Source: Oryzomonas sagensis (lineage in GTDB: Bacteria > Desulfobacterota > Desulfuromonadia > Geobacterales > Pseudopelobacteraceae). From it: a stretch of 64,000 nucleotides of DNA. Below are positions 30,437 to 37,829 of this stretch, one piece after another. The translations under genes were made by a program, and so were the position numbers. Every line of letters starts with the position of its first letter. The first letter of the stretch is position 1. The stretch is from positions 504,980 through 568,979 of the forward strand of contig NZ_VZRA01000001.1 in NCBI RefSeq assembly GCF_008802355.1, given 5' to 3'. Below the pieces are notes generated by a model, which worked only from the letters and a program-made list of their open reading frames with translations, searched no databases and had not been told where the DNA came from.

Positions 30437-30464
30437 TTGACATTTCCACCGGCTCATATAAGAT
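30437..30464 (+). promoter_or_regulatory. Sigma-70 promoter of the short peptide ORF
   Basis: TTGACA (30437-30442) is followed after 16 bases by TAAGAT (30459-30464). Transcription would begin near 30471, 36 bases before the ATG of the 24-residue ORF. Confidence 0.6.
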
Positions 30465-30506
30465 TGATTCAGTCTTATTTTACAGCCACGAAAGGAGAAC
30501 CCGACC

Positions 30507-30581
30507 ATGTGGACTGCAAGATTCAGAATTCGTCCGGTATCCCACTGCAAAGAGGGTTGCCCTAGCCGGCCCGCTGCGTGA
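30507..30581 (+). CDS. 24-residue peptide ORF with its own promoter and terminator
   Basis: The ORF begins MWTARFRIRP and contains SHCKEGCPS, with two cysteines three residues apart. AAAGGAG lies nine bases before the ATG, an ideal ribosome site, with a promoter at 30437-30464 and an intrinsic terminator at 30600-30638. It therefore looks like a self-contained tiny gene, or a leader peptide of an attenuator in front of the MacA-like gene at 30721. No radical SAM or other peptide-modifying gene lies nearby. It is Arg- and Cys-rich and has no signal peptide. Function unknown. Confidence 0.55.
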   Translation: MWTARFRIRPVSHCKEGCPSRPAA

Positions 30582-30599
30582 TCCGCCGCGGGCGTTTCG

Positions 30600-30638
30600 A
30601 AAAAGCCCCCTGCCCTCTGGACAGGGGGCTTTTTTTTT
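30600..30638 (+). terminator. Strong Rho-independent terminator upstream of macA-like gene
   Basis: AAAAAGCCCCCTG pairs perfectly with CAGGGGGCTTTTT over a 9-base loop, and the run of Ts continues to 30638. It follows the 24-residue ORF and precedes the exporter operon, so it is either the end of the peptide gene or an attenuator. Confidence 0.9.
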
Positions 30639-30720
30639 GAAGGTAATCTGTTATGATGCCGGTTCGAGCAACAATGGCATTCCACTCCAGTTGGCTGTCT
30701 GCAAAGCGAAAGAGAACGGC

Positions 30721-31926
30721 ATGAAAAAATATCTCCTCATCCTGGCTGCCATCCTGCTCGCGGCCGGCACCGCAGCCGTCTTCTTTCTCAAACGCACGCC
30801 CGAGATCAGCTACAAAACCGCCAGGGTCGAGCGGGGGGCCATTATTGCCGCCGTGTCGGCCACCGGCAACCTGAGCGCCGTCATCACCGTCCAGGTCGGC
30901 ACCCAGGTCTCGGGCACCATTCAGAAGCTCTACGTCGATTACAACTCGCGGGTCAAAAAGGGGCAACCGATTGCCGAGATCGACCCGTCGCTCTTCAGGG
31001 CCGCGGTGGAGCAGGCCGCGGGAAATTACCGCAACGCCGAGGCCAACCTGATGAAGGCCAGGGTCACGCTGGCCGACGCGGAGCGGACCATGAAACGCAC
31101 CAAAAAGCTGCTGGCCGACGGCATCATCTCCCAAAGCGACTACGATGTGGCCGAAACCGCGTGGCAATCGGCCAAGACCGGCATCAAGGCGGCCGAGGGG
31201 AGCGTGGTCCAGACCCGCGGGGCGCTCATGCAGGCCCGCACCAACCTGAATTACTCGGTCATCCGCTCGCCCGTGGACGGCACCGTCATCTCCCGCGCGG
31301 TGGATGTGGGGCAGACCGTGGCGGCCTCCTTCCAGACCCCGACCCTCTTCACCATCGCCCAGGACCTGACCAAGATGCAGATCGAGGTCAGCGTGGACGA
31401 AGCCGACATCAGCCGCATTACCCTCGGCCAGCCCACCTCCTTTACGGTGGATTCCTACCCGGAACAGACCTTCAAGGGCAAGGTGGTCCAGATCCGCAGC
31501 GCCCCGATCATCACCCAGAACGTGGTCACCTACATCGTGGTGGTCAATGTGGACAACAGCGACTTGAAGCTCAAACCGGGCATGACCGCCAACGTATCCA
31601 TCGAGGTGGCCCGCAAGGACAACGTGCTCAAGCTCCCGCCGGCCGCCCTGCGCTTCAAGCCGAAGACAAGGGAGAGCGCGGCCAGGGACGCACGCCCCGC
31701 ACAGCCGGAAGCGGGTAAGGGCCAACGCCGGGATAAGGGGCAACGGGTCTACATCCTCAAGGAGAACAAACCGGTCCCCATCACGGTAAAGACCGGCATC
31801 TCCGACGCCGGCTCCATCGAGCTGACGGAAGGGGGGCTGAAGGAGGGGGATGCGGTCATCGTCGAACAGGTGGGCGGCGACGCCAAGAAGAAGAGCGGCG
31901 GCTCTCCCATGGGCCCGCGTTTCTAA
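30721..31926 (+). CDS. macA: MacA-like periplasmic adaptor of an ABC exporter
   Basis: 401 residues. One N-terminal membrane anchor (LLILAAILLAAGTAAVFFL) precedes a lipoyl half (VQVGTQVSGTIQKLYVDYNS), a helical hairpin (about residues 95-165) and the second lipoyl half (NYSVIRSPVDGTVISRAVDV). A barrel domain and a basic C-terminal extension follow. It works with the ATPase and permease encoded directly downstream. No outer-membrane channel gene is in this operon, so a shared TolC-like protein is needed. ATG 30721 was chosen over an in-frame ATG at 30637 that lies inside the terminator. Confidence 0.9.
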   Translation: MKKYLLILAAILLAAGTAAVFFLKRTPEISYKTARVERGAIIAAVSATGNLSAVITVQVGTQVSGTIQKLYVDYNSRVKKGQPIAEIDPSLFRAAVEQAAGNYRNAEANLMKARVTLADAERTMKRTKKLLADGIISQSDYDVAETAWQSAKTGIKAAEGSVVQTRGALMQARTNLNYSVIRSPVDGTVISRAVDVGQTVAASFQTPTLFTIAQDLTKMQIEVSVDEADISRITLGQPTSFTVDSYPEQTFKGKVVQIRSAPIITQNVVTYIVVVNVDNSDLKLKPGMTANVSIEVARKDNVLKLPPAALRFKPKTRESAARDARPAQPEAGKGQRRDKGQRVYILKENKPVPITVKTGISDAGSIELTEGGLKEGDAVIVEQVGGDAKKKSGGSPMGPRF

Positions 31927-31929
31927 ACC

Positions 31930-32619
31930 ATGGGCGAGGTCATCTCCCTCAAGGATATCCGCCGCGTGTTCACCATGGGCGACCAGCGATTCGAGGCATT
32001 GCGGGGCATTTCCTTCAACGTCGCCGCAGGTGAATTTGTGGCCATCATGGGCGCATCGGGCAGCGGCAAGTCCACCTGTATGAACATCCTGGGTTGCCTG
32101 GATCACCCCAGTTCGGGCACCTACCTGCTGGACGGCCTCGATGTGGCCGGCATAGACCTCAACCGGCTGGCCGGCATCCGCAACAGGAAGCTGGGCTTTG
32201 TCTTCCAGGGGTTCAACCTGCTGGCCCGTACCCCGGCGGTGGAGAACGTGGAACTCCCCCTGGTCTATGCCGGATTGTCCGCGAGGGAGCGCCGCGCAAT
32301 GGCGCTAACGGCCTTGGAGCAGGTCGGGCTGGGGGGCAAGGAGGGCAATCACCCCAGCCAGCTTTCCGGGGGGCAGCAACAGCGGGTGGCCATCGCCCGA
32401 GCCCTGGTCAACAACCCGGCGGTGATCCTGGCCGACGAACCGACCGGCAACCTGGACAGTTCGACCAGCGAGGAGATCATGGACCTGTTCACCGACCTGA
32501 ACAGGCGCGGCATCACCATCATCATGGTCACCCACGAGGCGGATGTGGCGGCCTATGCCGGACGCAGGATAACCTTCCGCGACGGGCAGATCATCGGGGA
32601 TACCGGGGCGAATCCGTAA
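31930..32619 (+). CDS. MacB/LolD-type ABC transporter ATPase
   Basis: 229 residues with complete motifs: Walker A GASGSGKST, Q-loop VFQGFNLLARTP, signature LSGGQQQRVAIARALVNNP, Walker B ILADEPTGNLDS and H-loop MVTHE. The ADEPTGNLD form is typical of the MacB/LolD/FtsE group. It begins 3 bases after the adaptor gene. Unlike E. coli MacB, where ATPase and permease are one chain, here they are separate genes. Confidence 0.95.
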   Translation: MGEVISLKDIRRVFTMGDQRFEALRGISFNVAAGEFVAIMGASGSGKSTCMNILGCLDHPSSGTYLLDGLDVAGIDLNRLAGIRNRKLGFVFQGFNLLARTPAVENVELPLVYAGLSARERRAMALTALEQVGLGGKEGNHPSQLSGGQQQRVAIARALVNNPAVILADEPTGNLDSSTSEEIMDLFTDLNRRGITIIMVTHEADVAAYAGRRITFRDGQIIGDTGANP

Positions 32620-32653
32620 AAAGTCCATCTGCTGCGTTACGCTCGTCACGTTC

Positions 32654-32674
32654 CCCGCAAGCAGAGCTTGCGGG
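32654..32674 (+). repeat. Perfect hairpin between exporter ATPase and permease genes
   Basis: CCCGCAAGC pairs with GCTTGCGGG over the loop AGA. It lies in a 107-base gap that interrupts an otherwise tight operon, and no T-run follows. It may tune the relative amount of permease transcript. Confidence 0.55.
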
Positions 32675-32726
32675 AGCTTTCTACGGACTCGTGGAGGGCA
32701 AGTTTTTTGAGATCGAGGGCTTATAC

Positions 32727-33953
32727 GTGGACCTCCTCCAAACCCTGAAAATAGCCCTGCGGGCCCTGCGCACCAACAAGCTGCGCTCGTTTCTGACCAT
32801 GCTGGGGATCATCATCGGCATCGCGGCCGTGATCGCCATGATGGCCGTGGGGGCCGGGGCACGCCACGTCATCTCCCAGCAGATCGCCAGCATCGGCAGC
32901 AACATCATACTGGTCATCCCCGGCTCCACCACCAGCGGCGGCATCCGCATCGGCAGCGGCGCCAGCCAGACCCTGACCAGCGACGACGCCAAGGCCATCA
33001 TGGCCGAGTGTCCCTCGGTGGAGACCGCCGCTCCCACGGTGCGCAGCACGGGCCAAGTGGTCTACGGCAACATGAACTGGTCCACCATCATCATGGGGAG
33101 CACGCCGGAGATGTTCGATATCCGCGAATGGCCGGTGACAAGCGGCCGCAGCCTTGTCCAGCAGGACGTGGACAGCGCCGCCAAGGTCTGTCTGCTGGGG
33201 CAGACCGTGGCGGAGAACCTGTTCGGCTCCACCGACCCGGTGGGCAAGATGGTGCGCATCAAGAAGGTCCCCTTCACCGTGGTCGGCCTCCTGGAGCGCA
33301 AGGGGCAATCCCCCCAGGGGACCGACCAGGACGATGTGATCTTCGTGCCGCTCCGCACGGCCCAGCGCAAACTGGTCGGCTCCCAGTTCCCCAACACCGT
33401 GGGGGCGGTCATGATAAAGGCCAAAAGCGAGGCCCTCCTGAGCAAGGCCGAAGACGAGGTCAATGACCTGCTCAAACAGCGGCACCGCATCACCGGCAGC
33501 AAGGAGCCGGATTTTTCCACCCGCAACCTCTCGGAGATCCTGGCCGTGGCCGAGCAATCCTCGAAGGCCATGTCCCTGCTGTTGGGCGCAGTCGCCTCCA
33601 TCTCCCTGCTCGTCGGCGGCATCGGCATCATGAACATCATGCTGGTGTCCGTTACCGAGCGGACCCGGGAGATCGGCATCCGCATGGCCATCGGCGCGCG
33701 CAAGAACGACATCCTCCTCCAGTTCATGACCGAGGCGGTGCTGCTGACCATGATCGGCGGCCTGATCGGCATCTGCCTGGGGGGGGCGGGGGCCATGGTC
33801 GTCTCCCGGATCCTGTCGTGGCCGACGCTTATCTCGGTCGAATCCGTCAGCGTCGCCTTCATCTTCTCCGGTGCGGTGGGCATCTTCTTCGGTTTCTACC
33901 CGGCCCGCAAGGCGGCCGGGCTCAGTCCCATCGACGCACTGCGCTACGAATGA
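32727..33953 (+). CDS. macB: MacB-like ABC exporter permease
   Basis: 408 residues with the MacB layout: one helix near residues 22-45 (FLTMLGIIIGIAAVIAMMAV), a large periplasmic domain of about 220 residues, then three helices in the FtsX-like domain (LLLGAVASISLLVGGIGIMN, the TERTREIGIRMAIGAR loop, and two more). Start: GTG 32727, with GAGGGC upstream. A much longer open frame exists upstream but is not coding. It probably exports a lipid, peptide or antibiotic with the adaptor; substrate unknown. Confidence 0.92.
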   Translation: MDLLQTLKIALRALRTNKLRSFLTMLGIIIGIAAVIAMMAVGAGARHVISQQIASIGSNIILVIPGSTTSGGIRIGSGASQTLTSDDAKAIMAECPSVETAAPTVRSTGQVVYGNMNWSTIIMGSTPEMFDIREWPVTSGRSLVQQDVDSAAKVCLLGQTVAENLFGSTDPVGKMVRIKKVPFTVVGLLERKGQSPQGTDQDDVIFVPLRTAQRKLVGSQFPNTVGAVMIKAKSEALLSKAEDEVNDLLKQRHRITGSKEPDFSTRNLSEILAVAEQSSKAMSLLLGAVASISLLVGGIGIMNIMLVSVTERTREIGIRMAIGARKNDILLQFMTEAVLLTMIGGLIGICLGGAGAMVVSRILSWPTLISVESVSVAFIFSGAVGIFFGFYPARKAAGLSPIDALRYE

Positions 33954-34037
33954 GGGCGTGAAACGTGAATGGATGAATCGTGAAAAAGCCTTTGCCACCC
34001 ACGTTTCGCCATTCACTATTCACAAAAAAAGGCACGC

Positions 34038-34784
34038 ATGGAACCAAGCATTTTCACGAATGATTTTCCGGTTCGCTACCATGACCTGGACAGTTGCGGC
34101 AATCTGCGGGTGGCGACCCTGCTCAACTACCTGCAGGACACGGCAGGGATGCATGCGGCCCTGCTGGGCGTCTCCCTGGCGGACCTGCACAAGCTGGGGC
34201 TGACCTGGGTGCTGTCACGCATCCATCTGCTGGTGGAACGCTATCCCCGCGCCGGGGAAACCGTGACGCTCCGAACCTGGCCCGCGACCCGCCAGGGGCT
34301 CTTCACCTGCCGCGAGTTCGAACTGTGCGACCGCCTTGGCGCCTGCGTGGCGCGGGCGACCACCTCGTGGGCGGTAATGAAGGTCGCCACCCGCCGCCCG
34401 GTCCGCCTGGACGGGAACCTCCCCCCCTATCCGCTGGTGTCCGGGCGGGCGGTCGACGACGACTTCGCGCCGTTGCCCCCCTTTCCCGAAGCCGCCACAA
34501 CAGAGATGGGGTTCCGGGTACTGCGCGGCGACCTGGACATGAACCACCACGTCAACAACACCATCTATGCGGGATGGGCGCTGGAAGCGGTGCCCGATGC
34601 CGTGGCGACGGGCTGCCTGACCGAACTGGAGATCGCCTTCCGGGCCGAGGTCCGGCACGGCGACAGCATTACGTCCCGCTGCGCCGTTACGGACACGGAG
34701 CCGACAACCTGCTGCCTGCACCAGATCGCAAGCCAGCGGGACGGCAAGGAACTGGCGCGCCTGCGCACCCGCTGGAAAAAATAA
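34038..34784 (+). CDS. Acyl-ACP thioesterase family protein (hotdog fold)
   Basis: 248 residues, two tandem hotdog domains as in the FatA/FatB-like bacterial family. The catalytic segment of the second domain is DLDMNHHVNNTIYAGWALEA; the first domain starts VRYHDLDSCGNLRVATLLNY. These enzymes release free fatty acids from acyl carrier protein. It lies 84 bases after the exporter permease and 19 bases before the HIT gene, so it may share a transcript with both. Confidence 0.9.
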   Translation: MEPSIFTNDFPVRYHDLDSCGNLRVATLLNYLQDTAGMHAALLGVSLADLHKLGLTWVLSRIHLLVERYPRAGETVTLRTWPATRQGLFTCREFELCDRLGACVARATTSWAVMKVATRRPVRLDGNLPPYPLVSGRAVDDDFAPLPPFPEAATTEMGFRVLRGDLDMNHHVNNTIYAGWALEAVPDAVATGCLTELEIAFRAEVRHGDSITSRCAVTDTEPTTCCLHQIASQRDGKELARLRTRWKK

Positions 34785-34803
34785 GAACATACCGGAGCTA
34801 TCC

Positions 34804-35223
34804 ATGACCCTATCACCATGCCCCATGTGCAGCCGTTGGGAGAGCGACGCCGATCTGCGCATCGCCGAACTCGAACACTCCTATGTCATCCTCAACCGCG
34901 ACCAGTTCTTCCCCGGTTACACGCTGCTGTTCAGCAAAACCCACGTTACCGAGCTGTTCCACCTTGATCGCCGGGTGCGGGGCGAGCTGATGGAAGAGAT
35001 CAGCCGGGTGGCCGAGGCGTTGTTCGCCACCTTCCGGCCCGACAAGATCAACTACGAACTCCTGGGCAACATGGTCCCCCATATGCACTGGCATCTGGTG
35101 CCCCGCTTCGCCTCGGAGCCGCTCTGGCCGCGCCCCATCTGGGCCGAGCCCCATGACGACGTGCTCCTGACGCCGGAAGCCTACCGCCAGGCCATCGAGC
35201 GGATCCGGGAGGCGCTGGCATGA
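34804..35223 (+). CDS. HIT-family nucleotide hydrolase/transferase
   Basis: 139 residues. The histidine triad is HMHWHLVPR near residue 93, with the second-strand signature CPMCSRWES at the start and FFPGYTLLFSKTHVTELFHL. HIT proteins hydrolyse nucleoside phosphoramidates or dinucleotides. The third histidine is followed by Leu-Val-Pro, as in many bacterial HIT proteins. Its stop overlaps the next gene by ATGA. Confidence 0.92.
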   Translation: MTLSPCPMCSRWESDADLRIAELEHSYVILNRDQFFPGYTLLFSKTHVTELFHLDRRVRGELMEEISRVAEALFATFRPDKINYELLGNMVPHMHWHLVPRFASEPLWPRPIWAEPHDDVLLTPEAYRQAIERIREALA

Positions 35224-36524
35224 TCCGGCCGTTTCTTCACACCCTGAGCAACGGCCTGCGGGTCGTATGCGTCGAGATGCCCCACCTGCATGCGGCCGAA
35301 CTGGCGATCTACGTCAAGGTTGGGGGGCGCAACGACCCGCCCGGCAGGGAGGGACTGTCCCACTTTCTGGAACACATCCTCTTCCGCGGCACGGCCGATT
35401 ATGCCTCGTCCCTTGCGATCGAGACCGCCTTCGAGGCGGTCGGCGGGGCTCCCAATGCCGCCACCGACGCCGAATCCACCTGCTACTATTCCCGCGTCCA
35501 CCCGGACCATGTGCGGCACGGCCTGGAAATCTTCGCCTCCATGCTGCTGCGGCCGCTTCTGGAGGGAATCGAGGTCGAACAGCGCATCATTGCGGAGGAG
35601 GCGCGGGAAGACCTGAACGAGCGGGGGGACGAGGTCAACCCCGACACCATCACCAGCCGCCTCCTCTGGCCGCGCCACCCCTTGGGCATGCCGACCATCG
35701 GCACCCTGGAGAGCATTGCCGCCATCGACCGGGCAGACCTGGCGGCGCACCTGCAACGCTACTATGTACCCACCTCCGCGGTGGTCGTGGTTGCCGGGCC
35801 GGTGCGCAGCCGTGAAGTCTTCGCCGCCGCCGGCGAGGTCTTCGGCGCCTGGGGCGGGGCGACAGCGCCGCCGACCCCCATGGTCACCAAGCGCAACACC
35901 ACCCCCCAGATCCGCTTCGTGCGCGACTCCGACAGCCAGGTAAATCTGCAGCTTTCCTTCCTGGGCTTTCCCCGCAACGACCGCCACTTCATGGCCGTTC
36001 GCCTCTTGCGCCGAATCCTGGCCGGCGGCGGCAGTTCGCGCCTGCACCTGCGGCTGCGGGAGGAGCTGGGGATCGTCTATTCCGTGGAGGGGGCCGTTGG
36101 GGCCTACGACGAGACCGGCTGCCTGACCTTCGACCTCTCCACCGCCCCCGCGAACCTGCCCCAGGCGATCGAGGTCACCCTGGACGAACTCCGGCGCATG
36201 GCGGACGCACCGATGACAACGGCAGAACTGGACCGGTTCCGCCAGTCCTACATCTTCGACCTGGAATACAGCCGCGACTCGGCGTACGAAATGGGGGTGC
36301 GCTACGGTTGGGGGGAACTGGTGGGGGTCAAGCGGAGCATCGAGGAGGACCAGGAAGAGGCGCGCCGCATCACGGCGGAGATGCTGCAGGAAACGGCCCG
36401 CGCCCTCTTTGCGCCGCAAAACCTGAACCTGGTGGTCGTTGGGCCCTACAAGACCGGCATGAAGAAAACGGCCCGGGGGTTGATCGAGCGCTACGCGGAA
36501 CGCTTTACGCCTCTTATCCCCTGA
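35220..36524 (+). CDS. M16-family zinc peptidase, cytoplasmic type
   Basis: 434 residues with no signal peptide. The zinc motif HFLEH is at 48-52 and the distal Glu is in EQRIIAEEAREDLNE. The C-terminal hallmark GGGSSRLHLRLREELGIVY is present. It resembles the PqqL/YmxG-type single-chain M16B peptidases. It overlaps the HIT gene by ATGA and ends with a strong terminator. It is the third M16 gene in the window, distinct from the secreted pair at 22.8-25.7 kb. Confidence 0.93.
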   Translation: MIRPFLHTLSNGLRVVCVEMPHLHAAELAIYVKVGGRNDPPGREGLSHFLEHILFRGTADYASSLAIETAFEAVGGAPNAATDAESTCYYSRVHPDHVRHGLEIFASMLLRPLLEGIEVEQRIIAEEAREDLNERGDEVNPDTITSRLLWPRHPLGMPTIGTLESIAAIDRADLAAHLQRYYVPTSAVVVVAGPVRSREVFAAAGEVFGAWGGATAPPTPMVTKRNTTPQIRFVRDSDSQVNLQLSFLGFPRNDRHFMAVRLLRRILAGGGSSRLHLRLREELGIVYSVEGAVGAYDETGCLTFDLSTAPANLPQAIEVTLDELRRMADAPMTTAELDRFRQSYIFDLEYSRDSAYEMGVRYGWGELVGVKRSIEEDQEEARRITAEMLQETARALFAPQNLNLVVVGPYKTGMKKTARGLIERYAERFTPLIP

Positions 36525-36561
36525 AGCTGCCGGAACGGAATCTGGCATTCATCAGACAGAA

Positions 36562-36602
36562 GAGAGCCGGGGCGACTATGCGCCCCGGCTCTCGGTCTTT
36601 TA
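36562..36602 (+). terminator. Strong terminator between converging genes
   Basis: GAGAGCCGGGGCG pairs perfectly with CGCCCCGGCTCTC over a 6-base loop, followed by GGTCTTTTATTT. It ends the M16 gene transcript and may also serve the converging lipoprotein gene that stops at 36614. Confidence 0.85.
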
Positions 36603-36613
36603 TTTCCTCAAGA

Positions 36614-37798
36614 TCATTTATGTACGCTTAACGTCACGCCGGTCACATCCGCTGTGTTGGCATCGACCAGCACGGTATTGGTCAGGCTAAAAGCCGATGC
36701 CAAGGGGGCGACGGTCCCCTGCGTAACGTCAAAGACCACCCTGATGATATCGCCAGCAACCAAGTTACCTGTACCTGCTGTGGCAAAGTTCAATTTGAGT
36801 GTGGCCGGGGTGGTTGTGGAGGTATAACTCCCGTTAAGCAACGACGACGTGCTCCCCGCCAGTGGGGTAAGAACGCCGTCCAGCGGTTCGCCGCTGGTAA
36901 TGGCGTGAGCGCGGACTTTGATCCCGGTGGGCAGATTGATTGTCGTTTGAATCGCCTTGACCGACGCAACGTTGGTTCCGCTCAAAGCAAGGGTCAATGT
37001 CATAGTGGTGGTGCCGATATTTTGCAGGCCGGTGTCGAAAACAGTTGTCACGCCGGTTTGATTATGGGTGGTATCGGCAAGGAATGCGCTAAGCGCGGTT
37101 GTTAGATTAGTGGTTGTCCCCGCTGACATGCCGGTGGTCAGACCGATTCCCTCAAGTAAAACGCCAAGTTGAGCCGATAGGTCTGTGGAAGAATTGGTTT
37201 TCATAAATTGCGAAATGGTCGCCAGGGCCAGGGCATAGTCCTTCTGTGCCTGGGTGGCTGCACTGAACGCGGTTGCCGTAGGAGCAACCGGCAATGTGGC
37301 AATGATGTCCATCTTGAACAGTTGCGATATCATGCTGTTGGCCGCATCGATATTTGTCTTGGTCAGCTTGTTGCCGGCGGTTTTCGCCAGCCTGAGGGCA
37401 AGTTCGGTCAGGGGGGTGACCGCAACGCTGAGGGGGCCGCCGGCAGCGTTCACGGCCGCACGCAAAGGGGCAGCTGCCGGAATGGTCATGGTGCTTGGGG
37501 ATGTGGCCTCGTCGGTGTAGCTGCCCCCGGTCACCTCGACGATCACCGGCCCGGTATAGGAGCCAATATCGATCTTGTAAATACCGTTGGCATCGGTTGT
37601 CCCGGTGCTGCCGAGTTGTTTTTTAACCTCGTTGGCACTGCTGTAGGCAGCAAACACCTTCACCGTGCCGCCCGAAATGATCCCGGCGGAGGCCACACCG
37701 CTGACGACGGTTGATGCGGAGTTGCCATAATCACCGCTGCCGCAGGCGGAAAGTGCGAGTACCATGCCAAGCAATACCAAACCTTTTATAACATTCAT
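36614..37798 (-). CDS. Secreted lipoprotein with Ig-like N-terminus, unknown function
   Basis: 394 residues. The signal ends in the lipobox LSAC (Cys19). The mature part is Thr/Ala/Ser-rich. Residues 30-95 resemble a carboxypeptidase-regulatory-like sandwich (GTVKVFAAYS, TTDANGIYKIDIG), the middle is helical (PLTELALRLAKTAGNKLT), and the end is beta-rich with a cohesin-like flavour (VVFDVTQGTVAPLASAFSLT). ATG 37798 is preceded by GGAGAGG. It lies just downstream of two larger secreted proteins and may be co-expressed. No catalytic motif seen. Confidence 0.8.
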   Translation of the reverse strand: MNVIKGLVLLGMVLALSACGSGDYGNSASTVVSGVASAGIISGGTVKVFAAYSSANEVKKQLGSTGTTDANGIYKIDIGSYTGPVIVEVTGGSYTDEATSPSTMTIPAAAPLRAAVNAAGGPLSVAVTPLTELALRLAKTAGNKLTKTNIDAANSMISQLFKMDIIATLPVAPTATAFSAATQAQKDYALALATISQFMKTNSSTDLSAQLGVLLEGIGLTTGMSAGTTTNLTTALSAFLADTTHNQTGVTTVFDTGLQNIGTTTMTLTLALSGTNVASVKAIQTTINLPTGIKVRAHAITSGEPLDGVLTPLAGSTSSLLNGSYTSTTTPATLKLNFATAGTGNLVAGDIIRVVFDVTQGTVAPLASAFSLTNTVLVDANTADVTGVTLSVHK

Positions 37799-37829
37799 AT
37801 TTACCTCTCCGTAATGGTTGTTTGCACGT

